Notes: generated by a model not told the origin, from the sequence alone. Numbered from the stretch's first letter, positions 39,714 through 50,526 are shown. The stretch is 64,000 bases of DNA from Phycisphaeraceae bacterium (GCA_028277745.1 JANQFR010000040.1:1-64000); one strand, 5' to 3'. Made by a program: numbers and translations.

Positions 39714-42700
39714 TCAAGGCGTCGCCGCGGGGGCCTCGGGGCCATCCGCGCCGCGCTGCGTGATCGCGTGGGCGGGCTGGGGCGTGTCGTGTTGCGCGAC
39801 CCATTTGGAGAGCTGGATACGCAGCGGGTCCGAAAGGGCGTCGGGGTGGTGCTGCATGACGTGGCGCATCTCTTCGATGGAGCGCCAGCGGAAGCGATCG
39901 AACGGCGTGCCGAGCCCGCGGTTGTCCCATGTCCAGGCGGTGGGGCCGACCCGGTCGACGAGCAGGCGGAGGGTGTCGGCCGCCTGCTCCTTGGGCACAA
40001 ACAGGTGGCGGTCGCGGAAGGCCGGGTCACGGAGCATGCGGACGATGGTGGGGTCCTGGTCGTAAAGCTGGATGAGGATCGCGTTGGCGGCGTCCGATCC
40101 GCCCAAGCGCGCCTCCAAAGGATCGAGCAGCGGGGCGAGGGCGCGTTGGGCGGCGTCTTTGGCGGACTGTTCGATGGTTCGCGCCTGGGCGTAGCCGCGG
40201 TTGGCGGCGTGCTGGGCGGCGATGTAGCGGTGCAGCGGCGGGACGCTGCGCAGCCGGGTCGGGCGGTTGATCTTCCCGTCGGCCGAGCCCATCGCGGTGA
40301 CCTTGAGGAACGGATCGGCGAGCCGGGGGGAGACTTTTTTCCACGCTTCGGAAGTCTGCCACGGGAACTGCTCGAACTGCTCGACCAGCGACGGGCGGTA
40401 GTCGATCAGGGGCTCGCGGTGCATCCCTTCATGGAGATAGGTGCGGAGGTTGAGGGCCTCTGGCATCGGGTTGAGGTTGGCGTGCCGTTGGGCGGCGTGA
40501 TGGCCGAACACGTGAGGCCGGCCCCGCACCACCAGCCGGTCGCCCCGGTTCAAACGTTTGGCGCGTAACGCCGCGTTGACCGCCTCGATCCCTTCGTAGA
40601 AGGATTGGTAGTCCTCCTGCACATAGTCGGCGTAGGCGTTGACCCACTCGTCAAACATGAGCGGATACACCGGAGCGATCCACGGGCGGTGCATCAGCAG
40701 CGGATCGCCTTTTTCGCGCATCCGGACCTCGCAGGTGGAGGCGAGGTCGGCGGGCATCGGCAGGCCGACGGTGACGGTCATCCGCGCGGGCAGGCGGGCG
40801 GCCGACGCCGCCAGCGAATGGACCCGCGTCGGGTCGGCGGCGTCTTCTTCATGCTGCCGCCAGACGGGATGGATCACCCCCAATTGGGATTCGGCGGCGA
40901 GCAGCGGGGAATGTCGGGCGTCGACGGTTTGCCCAACCGCCGGCGTTCGGAGGGTCGCGAACCACTCGGCGACGCGCGTGGGGCTGGTTCTGGGGGCGTA
41001 GGGCGTTTCGGTCAACTGGCCGATGACGCGGGCCGTCTCCAGGTCCGTCGCGGTGATCATCAACGCGGGATCGCCCGCGGGGTCGGTCCAGACGCGGCCG
41101 GTCAGCAGCACCGATCCCCGGGATCGCTCGGGCTCGAGTCCGCCCATCGCCGCCGCGTCGGCGAGCGTGGGGCCGTGCAGCAGTTCGAGCCTCCAGAACT
41201 TCTCGCGGAGCGTATCGGCAACCTGGTCGGCGATGTCTTCCGCGCCGTGGTACACGTGCATCTGATCGGCGGGGGTGAACGGCCCGAGGATGATCCGCAC
41301 AGGCTCCCCGCCCGAGTCGGCCGCGATCGGTTCGACCCGTAGCGGATTGAGGTAGCGGCCGAGCATGGCGGCGACGCCCTCGAGGTCGGGGTCATTGGCG
41401 GGCGTGGCCGTGATGCGGGTGGTGTCGCCGCTGCCCAGGTCGGTGGCCCAGAGCTCGACGATGCTGCCGGAGGGGTAGTTCGCGTCGATCAGGCGCAGGA
41501 CAACGTGGGCGGGTTGGCCGCGGAGGGCCAGGTCGTCTTCGCCGGGGGTGAGGGGGGCGATCAACTGGTCGAGGACGCGGGGCCCGACGCGGTCGATGAC
41601 GTCGACGTCGCCGCCCTGGCGGAGTTGGCGGGTCAACGTGTTGCGCAGCGCGATCGCGGCCGGCCCGGTTTCGGGGTACGACAACTCGTCAGCGCCCCAG
41701 GCGACGGTCAACGTGCGCAGCCCCGCTTCGGGCGCGGCGGTCGCCACGACCGCGGGGGGCTTCATGCGGACGGTGACCGGCACCGTTCCGGCGCCCGCGA
41801 CCCAGGCCACGGTGCGCACCGCCGGCGCCAGCCCGGGGGCCTCGGCGTCGGTCAGCTCCAACTCATAGGTGTAGTCGACGCCGACCTGCGCCTGCTGGTC
41901 CACGTACCTTCCCGTCGAGGCCGGGACGATGGCGATCCGCCGCCGGGCCTGCCCGGGCTCGGAGCGGTAGATCATCACGCCGATGCGGTCGCCGTCGGGA
42001 AGCGCGGCAGGGTCCCAGCCCAGCCGGACCTGGCCGTCGAACGGTGCGGCGCGCAGCCCGCTCAACCGGGGCGGGGCGGGCGCCTTGAAGCGCTGGGCGC
42101 CGCCGGTTTGAGGGTCGGTGAACGAGATGGTCACCGCGCCGTTTTCCGGCTGAGCCGTGACGTTCTCAAACGCCTGATCGTCCGGAAGCAGACGGTAGGT
42201 CATCCGCCCCGCGTCATCGACCGCCGGGATGATGCCGCGGACCGTCGTGTTGGAGGCCGCCGGGGAGCCGGCGATGGGCAACGGCAGGCTAACCGGTTCA
42301 TAGCGCCAGCCGGCCTGGTCATCGCTCTGGCCCAGCATCGTCAGCGACACCGGCGTCGGGATGGCGACAGACGCGGTCATCGGCACGCGCCCGGGAGACG
42401 CGGGCAGCGCGGCGTCGGTCGGGCCCTGGGCGATCAACTCGGCGACCGGCACGTCCCGCCAGCCCTCGGCGTTGTACGCGAAATTCACCACCAGCGGCGG
42501 GGCGTCGTCCGCATCAACGATCGGCGACCAGGTCAGCCGGTTGCCGGTGATCCTGGGCATCGGCGTCACGGCGGCGGCGGCGGGCGGGGCGTCGAACAGC
42601 CGCCTGCCCCGGCCGTCGAGGCCGATGATCCGGTAGTACACCCGGTTCGTCCCGGCGGCCGTTGCATCCGGGTCTGACAAGCGCAGGATCAACTCACCGG

Positions 42701-43538
42701 CTTCCCGGTCGATCTCGTCCACCGGGGCGTGGGCCAGCACCTGGAACGGCCCATCGGGCGAGCCGGCGCGATAGAGCACGGCCTGCGTCCGGGCGTCGAG
42801 CCCCGAGCTGGCCAGCGACCGGGGTTTGAGCCGGATGACAAAGTCGTACCGTTTGCCCTCGGGGCCGAGGGTCGTGGCGACCGCGGTCTGCTCGATCGGG
42901 GTGGAGCTGAACGACCCGGGGCCGACCGCGGCCCAGACGGCGGGCGGTTTGGGCAGGCGGTTTTCAGGCGTGTCCGGCTGGACCGCGACGGCCCCGGTCC
43001 CGGCGTCGGGCAGAGCATCGGGCGGGGCGGCCTCGTTCCCGCCGCCGGTCGCCGTCGTCGTCGTGGATCGCGGAGGGGGCGTCGTGGGCGGCGTGTTGCT
43101 GTTGTTGGCCATCACCAGCCAGACGCCCACGCCGGCGCCCAGCAGCACGACGGCCACGGAAAGGACCACACCCAGCGTCACCCGGCCGCGTTTCTTGTCG
43201 ACCCACTCTTTGCCGGTGTAGGCCCCGTAGAGCCGGTCCATCCGCTCGTTGGCGTCTCCATCGGTCGGGGCGCCGGCCGCGCCGGCGGAGCTGGCGTCAT
43301 TCGCGCCTTTGACCCGGTGGCCCAGCGTGCTGCCCCCGCTGCTCTCGTCGCGCTTGCGCAGGGCTTCGATCACGCCCGACGCGTCCAGCAGGCCCGAGCC
43401 CGGTTCGGCCGCCTGGTCGGCCTGGGAGGGCACGATGTTGTTGGCGTTGCAGCGCGGGCATTTGATGGTCTGCCCGCTCAGCATTGCGGGCGCCTGGAAA
43501 ATGGCGCCGCACCCGGAACACTCAACCCGAATCTTCAT
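39714..43538 (-). CDS. Very large zinc-ribbon membrane protein with fibronectin-like domains
   Basis: This 1274-residue protein starts with a zinc ribbon (CSGCGAIFQA and IKCPRCNAN) in the cytoplasm, a linker, one membrane segment (GVVLSVAVVLLGAGVGVWLV) and a long extracytoplasmic region containing beta-sandwich modules (such as APPRLSGLRAAPFDGQVRLG) and a helical C-terminus. The zinc ribbon-membrane-large periplasmic arrangement recurs in planctomycetes without a known function. ATG at 43538 is chosen because the ribbon begins there; the 25 upstream residues are not domain-like. Confidence 0.75.
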   Translation of the reverse strand: MKIRVECSGCGAIFQAPAMLSGQTIKCPRCNANNIVPSQADQAAEPGSGLLDASGVIEALRKRDESSGGSTLGHRVKGANDASSAGAAGAPTDGDANERMDRLYGAYTGKEWVDKKRGRVTLGVVLSVAVVLLGAGVGVWLVMANNSNTPPTTPPPRSTTTTATGGGNEAAPPDALPDAGTGAVAVQPDTPENRLPKPPAVWAAVGPGSFSSTPIEQTAVATTLGPEGKRYDFVIRLKPRSLASSGLDARTQAVLYRAGSPDGPFQVLAHAPVDEIDREAGELILRLSDPDATAAGTNRVYYRIIGLDGRGRRLFDAPPAAAAVTPMPRITGNRLTWSPIVDADDAPPLVVNFAYNAEGWRDVPVAELIAQGPTDAALPASPGRVPMTASVAIPTPVSLTMLGQSDDQAGWRYEPVSLPLPIAGSPAASNTTVRGIIPAVDDAGRMTYRLLPDDQAFENVTAQPENGAVTISFTDPQTGGAQRFKAPAPPRLSGLRAAPFDGQVRLGWDPAALPDGDRIGVMIYRSEPGQARRRIAIVPASTGRYVDQQAQVGVDYTYELELTDAEAPGLAPAVRTVAWVAGAGTVPVTVRMKPPAVVATAAPEAGLRTLTVAWGADELSYPETGPAAIALRNTLTRQLRQGGDVDVIDRVGPRVLDQLIAPLTPGEDDLALRGQPAHVVLRLIDANYPSGSIVELWATDLGSGDTTRITATPANDPDLEGVAAMLGRYLNPLRVEPIAADSGGEPVRIILGPFTPADQMHVYHGAEDIADQVADTLREKFWRLELLHGPTLADAAAMGGLEPERSRGSVLLTGRVWTDPAGDPALMITATDLETARVIGQLTETPYAPRTSPTRVAEWFATLRTPAVGQTVDARHSPLLAAESQLGVIHPVWRQHEEDAADPTRVHSLAASAARLPARMTVTVGLPMPADLASTCEVRMREKGDPLLMHRPWIAPVYPLMFDEWVNAYADYVQEDYQSFYEGIEAVNAALRAKRLNRGDRLVVRGRPHVFGHHAAQRHANLNPMPEALNLRTYLHEGMHREPLIDYRPSLVEQFEQFPWQTSEAWKKVSPRLADPFLKVTAMGSADGKINRPTRLRSVPPLHRYIAAQHAANRGYAQARTIEQSAKDAAQRALAPLLDPLEARLGGSDAANAILIQLYDQDPTIVRMLRDPAFRDRHLFVPKEQAADTLRLLVDRVGPTAWTWDNRGLGTPFDRFRWRSIEEMRHVMQHHPDALSDPLRIQLSKWVAQHDTPQPAHAITQRGADGPEAPAATP

Positions 43539-43797
43539 CGTTTCACCCGTGTCGCCTGCGACAAATACCCCAAAAAACGTGACGGCCCCTGCCTTCGCCA
43601 CACAGGCCGTCACGCCAGTGACGGCTTGAACTTAAAATCAGGCCTAACCATCCTAACGAATTACCACGCCCCCACCAGCCCGCTAACCAGATTTCATCCG
43701 TATTCGCAAAACTCATTTGACCCTTTCTCATCCGTGCGACAAACTGCTCATCCTTTAATCCAGACATCTGTCCCTGCCGCCCCTTGGAGCCCCCATC

Positions 43798-44976
43798 ATG
43801 GCCAAATCCGATCCTTTCACACCCACCCCCGCTGATCGGTTCACGTTCGGTCTCTGGACCGTCGGCAACCCCGGCCGCGACCCCTTCGGCGAGGCCGTCC
43901 GACCCCGGCTCGCGCCCGCCGAGATCGTCGACCTGCTCGGCGAGGCCGGCGGCGTCTACGGCGTCAACTTCCACGACAACGACCTGATCCCGATCGACGC
44001 CTCCCCCCAAGAGACGGCCCAGATCAAGAAAAGTTTCGCCGCCGCCCTCCGCCGCAACAAAATTAAGGCCCCGATGGCCACCACCAACCTCTTCGGCGAC
44101 CCGGTCTTCAAGGACGGCGCCTTCACCTCCAACGACGCCGAGGTCCGCGCCTACGCCATCCAGAAGACCATGAACGCCATGAAGCTCGGCAAGGAGTTCG
44201 GCGCCAAGACCTACGTCTTCTGGGGCGGCCGCGAGGGCGCCGAGAGCGACGCCACCAAGGATCCGGTCGTCGCCGTCGAACGCTTCCGCGAGGCGATCGA
44301 CTTCCTCTGCGACTACTCCATCAGCGAGAAGATGGGCTACCAGTTCGCCTTCGAGGCCAAGCCCAACGAGCCCCGCGGCGACATCTTCTTCTCCGTCACC
44401 GGCTCCTACCTCGCCCTCATCCCCTCCCTCAAGCACCCGGACATGTGCGGCGTCAACCCCGAGTTCGCCCACGAGACCATGGCCGGCCTCAACTTCGTCC
44501 ACCACGTCGCCCAGGCCCTGGAGATGGGCAAGCTCTTCCACATCGACCTCAACGACCAGGTCATGGGCCGGTTCGACCAGGACTACCGCTTCGGCAGCAA
44601 CAGCTACAAGGCCGCGTTCTTCCTCGTCAAGCTCCTGAGCGACTACGGCTACAAGGGCATGAAGCACTTTGACAGCCACGCCTACCGTCAGGCCGACCGC
44701 AAGGACGTGATCGCGTTCGCCCGCGGGTCGATGCGGACCTTCAAGATCCTCGAGTCCAAGGTTGAGCGGTTCAACAAGGACCGCAAGATCCAGTCGCTGC
44801 TCAACAAAATCCACCGCGAGAACGCCAAGCTCGGCAAGCTCACCAAGTCGTTCAGCAAGGCCAACGCCAAGGCCCTGCTCGCGGCCGACCTCAATCGGGT
44901 TAAGCTCGCCAGGAAGCCGCTGCCTTACGAAGAGCTTGACCAGCTCGTCTTTGATCTGTTGATGGGGGTCCGATGA
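43798..44976 (+). CDS. xylA: Xylose isomerase
   Basis: This 392-residue protein is a class I xylose isomerase: NFHDND (catalytic His and Asp), YVFWGGREGAE, FEAKPNEPRGDI, NPEFAHETMAGL and HIDLNDQ metal ligands are all present and the length is right. It interconverts D-xylose and D-xylulose. It heads an operon with a nucleoside hydrolase (overlapping ATGA) and ribokinase, linking xylose, ribose and the pentose-phosphate genes that follow. Confidence 0.93.
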   Translation: MAKSDPFTPTPADRFTFGLWTVGNPGRDPFGEAVRPRLAPAEIVDLLGEAGGVYGVNFHDNDLIPIDASPQETAQIKKSFAAALRRNKIKAPMATTNLFGDPVFKDGAFTSNDAEVRAYAIQKTMNAMKLGKEFGAKTYVFWGGREGAESDATKDPVVAVERFREAIDFLCDYSISEKMGYQFAFEAKPNEPRGDIFFSVTGSYLALIPSLKHPDMCGVNPEFAHETMAGLNFVHHVAQALEMGKLFHIDLNDQVMGRFDQDYRFGSNSYKAAFFLVKLLSDYGYKGMKHFDSHAYRQADRKDVIAFARGSMRTFKILESKVERFNKDRKIQSLLNKIHRENAKLGKLTKSFSKANAKALLAADLNRVKLARKPLPYEELDQLVFDLLMGVR

Positions 44977-45899
44977 GCTTCCCCCCCTTGACCGACATCC
45001 AGCGTCTGTCGCTGCTGGAGCCGCCCGCCGGCCCGGTCGATGTGGTGCTCGACACCGACACCTACAACGAGATCGACGACCAGTTCGCGGTCGCTTACGC
45101 CATGCTGGCGGGCGACCGGCTGAACCTCCGGGCCATCTGCGCGGCGCCGTTCCACAACCAGCGCTCCGACGGCCCCGGCGACGGCATGGTCCGGAGCTAC
45201 GACGAGATCCTGCGCGTGCTCGAGCGCCTCGGTCCGCACGGCCGGCCGCCGGACGGGTTTGTCTACCGCGGCTCCACGGCCTTCCTCTCCGCCGCCGACG
45301 CCCCGGTCGACAGCGAGGCCGCCCGGCGCCTGGTCGAGTTGGCGATGGCGCCCCGCGAAGGCCCGCTGTACGTGTTGGCGATCGGCGCGATCACCAACGT
45401 GGCCTCGGCGATCCTGCTGGAGCCGCAGATCATCGAGCGGATCGTCGTGGTCTGGCTGGGCGGCCACGCTCCGGACAGCCCTCACACCATCGAGTTCAAC
45501 CTCCGTCAGGACCTGCACGCCTCCCGCCTGATCTTTGATTGCGGCGTCCCGTTCGTCTGGATCCCCTGCCGCAATGTCGCCGAGCACCTGCGGACCACCG
45601 ACCCCGAGATGGCCGCCTATGTCAAGGGCCGCGGCCCGGTCGGCGATTACCTGTACGAGATCTACCACGACTACTGCCGCCAGACGCCGGGGTTCAGCAA
45701 GGTCATCTGGGACATCTCCACCGTCGCGTGGGTGATCCGTCCCGACTGGGTCCCGACCGTGATCGATCATTCGCCGATCCTGACCGACCAGGTGACCTGG
45801 AGCGTCGACCGGGCGCGGCCCCTGATCCGGGTCGCCGTCGGCTGCAACCGCGACGCGGTGTTCGGCGACCTCTTCCAGCGGCTTGAGGCGACGGCTTGA
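44973..45899 (+). CDS. Inosine-uridine-preferring nucleoside hydrolase
   Basis: This 308-residue protein has the calcium-binding motif variant VLDTDTYNEIDDQFA near the N-terminus and further family blocks (VLAIGAITNVASA, VVWLGGHA, EFNLRQDLHAS). Nucleoside hydrolases split purine or pyrimidine nucleosides into base and ribose. The ATGA overlap with xylA and the ribokinase 40 bases downstream make a coherent route from nucleosides to ribose 5-phosphate. Confidence 0.88.
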   Translation: MSFPPLTDIQRLSLLEPPAGPVDVVLDTDTYNEIDDQFAVAYAMLAGDRLNLRAICAAPFHNQRSDGPGDGMVRSYDEILRVLERLGPHGRPPDGFVYRGSTAFLSAADAPVDSEAARRLVELAMAPREGPLYVLAIGAITNVASAILLEPQIIERIVVVWLGGHAPDSPHTIEFNLRQDLHASRLIFDCGVPFVWIPCRNVAEHLRTTDPEMAAYVKGRGPVGDYLYEIYHDYCRQTPGFSKVIWDISTVAWVIRPDWVPTVIDHSPILTDQVTWSVDRARPLIRVAVGCNRDAVFGDLFQRLEATA

Positions 45900-45939
45900 G
45901 CGGGCCGGCCGGGTCCGCTCCCGGGTGAGGAGCCCGATC

Positions 45940-46887
45940 ATGGTCAGACCCCGCATCACGGCGATCGGCGGCTCGAACATCGATCTCATCATGCAGCTGC
46001 CGCACCTGCCCGCGGCCGGGCAGACCGTTTCGGACGGCCGGTTCACCCGCGCGCCGGGAGGCAAGGGGGCCAACCAGGCCGTCGCCGCCGCCCGCGCCGG
46101 CGGCGAGGTGACGTTTGTCACCTGCCTCGGCAACGATCCGTACGCGCCGGAGATGAAAGCGGGGTTCGCCGCCGACGGCATCGACACCCGCTTCATCGTG
46201 GATGACGGGAATCAGCCTTCCGGGACGGCCCTGATCATGTTCGACGGCGCAGGGACGAACTACATCGCCGTGGCGCCGGGGGCGAACGACACGTTGAGCG
46301 CCCGGCACGTGCGGGAGGCGGAGCCGGCGGTCGCGGCGTCGGCCGCGGTGTTGCTGCAGATGGAGGCGCCCGTCGAGACGAACCGGGAGGCGTTGCGCAT
46401 CGCCGAACGCCACGGCGTGCGCGTGGTGTTCAATTACGCGCCGACGCGCGGCGGCCCGCTCGAGATCGGCCCGGCCATGTCGGTGCTGGTGGTCAACGAG
46501 ACCGAGGCCGCCGAGTTGACCGGGCGGGCGTCGGTGGACGCCGCCGACGCGGCCGAAGCGGCCCACGCATTACGCGCCCGCGGCCCGGCGGCGGTGGTCC
46601 TGACGCTGGGCGGCGAAGGCGTCTGGGTCGTCGCCGATCAGATCGATCAGCTCATCCCCGCGCGCCGCGTGGACCCGGTGGACACCACCGCCGCGGGAGA
46701 CACCTTTTGCGGGGCGCTGGCCGTGGCCCTGGGCGAGGGCCGGCCGATCCGCGACGCGGTGAGTTTCGCCAACGCCGCCGCGGCGTTGAGCGTGCAGCGG
46801 GTCGGGGCTCAGCCCTCGATCCCCGACCGGCCGGCGATCGAGGCCATGTTCCCCGGACAGGCGGATGCCGGGCCGGCGCCGAGTTGA
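45940..46887 (+). CDS. rbsK: Ribokinase (PfkB family)
   Basis: This 315-residue PfkB-family kinase has the N-terminal GGSNIDLI, the ribose/ATP lid motif [27 protein letters not shown] and the catalytic signature [14 protein letters not shown]. It phosphorylates ribose to ribose 5-phosphate. ATG at 45940 is chosen because TGAGGAG lies seven bases upstream. It is the third gene of the pentose cluster. Confidence 0.9.
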   Translation: MVRPRITAIGGSNIDLIMQLPHLPAAGQTVSDGRFTRAPGGKGANQAVAAARAGGEVTFVTCLGNDPYAPEMKAGFAADGIDTRFIVDDGNQPSGTALIMFDGAGTNYIAVAPGANDTLSARHVREAEPAVAASAAVLLQMEAPVETNREALRIAERHGVRVVFNYAPTRGGPLEIGPAMSVLVVNETEAAELTGRASVDAADAAEAAHALRARGPAAVVLTLGGEGVWVVADQIDQLIPARRVDPVDTTAAGDTFCGALAVALGEGRPIRDAVSFANAAAALSVQRVGAQPSIPDRPAIEAMFPGQADAGPAPS

Positions 46888-46933
46888 CCCGACCGCCTTG
46901 CCTTGCCTGGTGATTTCGGGTCTATTGTCCGCC

Positions 46934-48454
46934 ATGGCCGGAAGCGAAAAAAAACCGTCGGACTGCCTGATCGTCATCTTCGGCGCCTCCGGCGACCTCA
47001 CCAAACGCAAGCTGATCCCTGCGCTCTATTACCTCTGGGACCACGGCCAGGCGCCGCAGAACTTCGCGATCGTCGGCATCAGCCGCACCGAGTTCGCCGA
47101 TGACGCCTACCGCGACATGCTCTACGACTTCTCGAAGGACCACTACGACCCCGAGAAGTGGAAGGACTTCGCCCAGCGGATCCACTACCACGCCGGCGAC
47201 TCGACCCAACGCGACGCCTGGCCCGGCATCGGCGAGCGGATCGAGGCCCTCTCCGCCCAGCACCGGACCGGTCACAACCTGCTGTTCTATCTGTCCATGG
47301 CGCCGCAGTTCTTCGAGCCCATCATCACCGAGATCGGCGCCGCCGGCCTGGTCACCGAGGGCCGCAAGTTCTGCAGCATCGGCGAGGACGAGCCGCCCTG
47401 GCAGCGGATCGTGATCGAAAAGCCCTTCGGCTCCGACCCCAAGTCGGCCAAGCACCTCAACGCCGTGCTCGCCCAGGTCTTCGACGAGGAGTCGACCTAT
47501 CGGATCGACCACTACCTCGGCAAGGAGCTGGTGCAGAACCTGCTGGTCCTGCGTTTCGCCAACTCGATCTTCGAGCCGCTGTGGAACCGCCAGTACGTGG
47601 ATCACGTGCAGATCACCGCGAGCGAGACGGTCGGCGTCGAGGGCCGGGGCAGCTACTACGACGGCCCCGCCGGCGGCGCGATGCGCGACATGGTGCAGAG
47701 CCACCTGCTGCAGGTCCTCTCCGTCATGGCGATGGAGGCGCCGGTGACGATGGACGCCGCCGACATCCGCACCGAGAAGATCAAGGTCTTCAAGGCCCTC
47801 CAGGTCCCCAAGGAAACGGACGTCCGCCGGATCGCGGTCCGCGGCCAGTACGGCGCCGGGGCGGTCCACGGCAAACCCATCATCGGCTACCGGCAAGAGA
47901 AGGGCGTCGACCCCGAGAGCCAGACCGACACGTTCGCCGCGATGGAGTTCCACGTCGATTCCTGGCGGTGGGGCGGCACCCCGTTCTACCTCCGCTCCGG
48001 CAAGGCGATGGCCGCCAAGCAGACCGAGATCGTCCTCTACTTCAAGTCCACGCCGCACTGCCTGTTCAAGAAACAGGCGATGAAGCAGAAGCCCAACCAG
48101 ATCGTCATCAACGTCCAGCCCAACGAGGGCATCCGCCTGCGGTTCGAGGGCAAGGTGCCGGGCCTGGGGATGAAGATCAAGGACGTGGTGATGGACTTCG
48201 ACTACATCAAGCAGTGGCAGGCCGAGCCCCCCGACGGCTACGCCACCCTGCTCAACGACGTGATGCGCGGCGACCAGATGCTCTTCAAGCACCGCGACGA
48301 GATCGAGATCAGCTGGGACGCGGTCCAGCCGGTGATCGATTACTGGATCGAGAACCCCGACGACGAGCTGCCCAACTACGCCGCGGGCACGTGGGGCCCG
48401 GCCGCGTCCGACCTGATGATGGAACGCGCCGGCCGCTACTGGCGCAACGGCTAA
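46934..48454 (+). CDS. zwf: Glucose-6-phosphate 1-dehydrogenase
   Basis: This 506-residue enzyme shows the NADP-binding [17 protein letters not shown] and the substrate motif RIDHYLGKE that define G6PD. It catalyses the first step of the oxidative pentose-phosphate pathway. ATG at 46934 starts the conserved N-terminus; a longer frame upstream lacks homology. The next gene encodes the following enzyme of the pathway. Confidence 0.95.
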   Translation: MAGSEKKPSDCLIVIFGASGDLTKRKLIPALYYLWDHGQAPQNFAIVGISRTEFADDAYRDMLYDFSKDHYDPEKWKDFAQRIHYHAGDSTQRDAWPGIGERIEALSAQHRTGHNLLFYLSMAPQFFEPIITEIGAAGLVTEGRKFCSIGEDEPPWQRIVIEKPFGSDPKSAKHLNAVLAQVFDEESTYRIDHYLGKELVQNLLVLRFANSIFEPLWNRQYVDHVQITASETVGVEGRGSYYDGPAGGAMRDMVQSHLLQVLSVMAMEAPVTMDAADIRTEKIKVFKALQVPKETDVRRIAVRGQYGAGAVHGKPIIGYRQEKGVDPESQTDTFAAMEFHVDSWRWGGTPFYLRSGKAMAAKQTEIVLYFKSTPHCLFKKQAMKQKPNQIVINVQPNEGIRLRFEGKVPGLGMKIKDVVMDFDYIKQWQAEPPDGYATLLNDVMRGDQMLFKHRDEIEISWDAVQPVIDYWIENPDDELPNYAAGTWGPAASDLMMERAGRYWRNG

Positions 48455-48472
48455 GCCCCACCGGAGACCACC

Positions 48473-49219
48473 GTGATCCAACTCCCCGACCGCGTCCACG
48501 TCGAGGACACCAAGGAAAAACTCTTCGAAGCGCTCGGGTTGGTGCTCATCGCCCAGGCCGACCTGGCGCTCTCGGCTCGCGGCGCGTTCCACCTGGCGCT
48601 GTCGGGCGGCTCGACCCCCGAGCCGTTCTACATGAGCCTCTGCATCGACCCGCAGTTCCGCATGTTCCCATGGGAGAAGACCCACATCTGGATCGTCGAC
48701 GAGCGGCGGGTGCCGTTCGACGACGACAAGAGCAACGCCAAGATGATCCGCGAGTCCCTGGTCGATCACCTGCCGATGCCGAAGCGCAACTTCCATCCGA
48801 TGCCGGTCATGGAGGACGACCCCGCGGGGCTTTACGAGCAGGAGCTGCGCGACGTGTTCGGCGAGGGTATCGACGTGCCGCGGATAGACCTGCTGCTGCT
48901 GGGCATGGGCGGCGACTGCCACACCGCCAGCTTGTTCCCGCAGTCCGACGCGATCGGGGTGGACGACCGCTGGATCGTGGTCAACGCAGGCGAGCACGTC
49001 ACCCCGCCCGACCGCGTGACGATGACGTTCCCGATGCTCAACGCGGCGCGCCACGTCGGCGTGCTGCTCGCCGGCGCCGGCAAGCACGAGGCGCTGCGGC
49101 GCGTGGAGACGCAGCTCAAGACCGCCCCCGATCCGGTCCACGTCCCCATCAGCGCCGTCCAGCCCACCCACGGCGACCTGGTCTGGTACCTCGACCGCGC
49201 CGCCGCCGAGGGCGCGTGA
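48473..49219 (+). CDS. pgl: 6-phosphogluconolactonase (DevB/SOL type)
   Basis: This 248-residue protein has the family blocks HLALSGGSTPEPFY, WIVDERRVPFDDDKSN and LLLGMGGDCHTASLFP (a Cys replaces the usual Gly before His). It hydrolyses 6-phosphogluconolactone made by G6PD, encoded 18 bases upstream. GTG is the start codon. The order xylA, nucleoside hydrolase, rbsK, zwf, pgl forms a pentose supply module. Confidence 0.92.
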   Translation: MIQLPDRVHVEDTKEKLFEALGLVLIAQADLALSARGAFHLALSGGSTPEPFYMSLCIDPQFRMFPWEKTHIWIVDERRVPFDDDKSNAKMIRESLVDHLPMPKRNFHPMPVMEDDPAGLYEQELRDVFGEGIDVPRIDLLLLGMGGDCHTASLFPQSDAIGVDDRWIVVNAGEHVTPPDRVTMTFPMLNAARHVGVLLAGAGKHEALRRVETQLKTAPDPVHVPISAVQPTHGDLVWYLDRAAAEGA

Positions 49220-49263
49220 GTCTTGACGGACGAACGTTTAGCGGCGGGGCTTGTCCCGCGCGT

Positions 49264-50526
49264 TCACTCCTCAGCGCCAAGCCGGTCCGTCCACACCTGT
49301 GAGCCGACGTGCTCCGATCCCGCGTTGATCTGTTCAACGCCGTCCTGCACCGCGGCTTCAACGTCGCGGGTCAACGCCTCGGTCGCCTCGCGGGTCTTGC
49401 GGCCGCTCAGGTAGGGGCCGACGTCGATCGCATCGTTGAATCGCACCACCGCCCGGCGCACGCCCAGCGGGGGCATCTCCCGGTCGTACACGTCCTCGGC
49501 CAGCTTCTCGGCGGTCTCCGCGATCCGGTCGACCGTTGGGTGGTCCGCCACGTAATCCCCCGCGTAGCTGGCGATGCGGAACGCGACCATCGCCTCGTCG
49601 GCCCACGCCCGGGCGGCGGCGTGGTCCGCGGCGCGCGACGCGTCGAGACGGACCGCGTGGATCGCCTGCCGGGCGGCCCGGACCCGGCCGATCAGGTCTG
49701 CGTCCACACTGGCGGGCAGGCCCAGCTTCTGCTCCAGGCTCGTCAGCACCCGGTCGGCCGCCGCCCGGATCAGTGTCGGCAGGTCCTCCTCTTCCGGCGT
49801 CGGCAGCCCGCGGTGCTTGAGGTTGCGGCGCAGCGCGGCCTGCCCGACTTGGCGCAGCGCCTCCAGCGGCGCTGCGGCCGGGTCGACGGGCGCGTCCACG
49901 TCCCGCCCCAGCTGCCCGAGCCGCGACGCGACCGCCGCCCGCACGTCTTCGACGTGCGTGACCTTGATCGAGACCGGCACGGCCAGCAGGCGCCCGCCTT
50001 GCTCGGCCAACTGCTTGGCGGCGCGCAACGCGAGGAACGCCGCTCCGTCGTGGAACGGCGTGATGCGGTCGTTCTGCAGGTACACGTTGCCCTCGGGGAA
50101 GATGGTCAGGTCGCCGGCGTGGGGGTCGGGGTCGGTCAGGATCGCCAGCGCCCGTTTCATCGCCCGGCTGTCGGACCCCTCGCGGTCGACCGAGAAAGCG
50201 CCGAGCCGCTGCATCACAAACGCGGTGAGCCATGATCGCAGGAACACGTCGTAAGCCGCCATGAAGCGGGGGGCGAGCCCGGCTTGCCGGCAGGCTTCGA
50301 GCAGGATCGCGGCGTCGGCGTGGGTCGAGTGATTCGGCAGCAGCAGGAGCTTGTCGGTCGGCCGCAGCGAAGCCTCGAGGGCGTCGGCGCCCCGGACCTC
50401 GACCCGGTCGATCCGCAGCGTATGCGGCAGGTAGCGCCGCCGGTTGAACCACCGGAGGAAGGCGGCGATCAGCCGGTTGGGCTTGGGCGGGAAATCGCGG
50501 TAGGGCTGGTCGGAGAAGCCGATCAC
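49264..50526 (-). CDS. PlsC-like acyltransferase with a long helical extension
   Basis: This 420-residue protein has the acyltransferase motifs LLLPNHSTHADAAIL (NHxxxxD) and FPEGNVYLQND, as in 1-acylglycerol-3-phosphate acyltransferases. The C-terminal 200 residues form a helical extension of unknown role. It likely acylates a glycerolipid or related acceptor at the inner membrane. It is followed on the same strand, after a 21-base gap upstream, by the ECF-ankyrin gene. Confidence 0.85.
   Translation of the reverse strand: MIGFSDQPYRDFPPKPNRLIAAFLRWFNRRRYLPHTLRIDRVEVRGADALEASLRPTDKLLLLPNHSTHADAAILLEACRQAGLAPRFMAAYDVFLRSWLTAFVMQRLGAFSVDREGSDSRAMKRALAILTDPDPHAGDLTIFPEGNVYLQNDRITPFHDGAAFLALRAAKQLAEQGGRLLAVPVSIKVTHVEDVRAAVASRLGQLGRDVDAPVDPAAAPLEALRQVGQAALRRNLKHRGLPTPEEEDLPTLIRAAADRVLTSLEQKLGLPASVDADLIGRVRAARQAIHAVRLDASRAADHAAARAWADEAMVAFRIASYAGDYVADHPTVDRIAETAEKLAEDVYDREMPPLGVRRAVVRFNDAIDVGPYLSGRKTREATEALTRDVEAAVQDGVEQINAGSEHVGSQVWTDRLGAEE

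Noticed and set aside
46922..49171. A 749-residue minus-strand frame across zwf and pgl
   Set aside because: It overlaps two well-conserved genes on the other strand and has biased composition.
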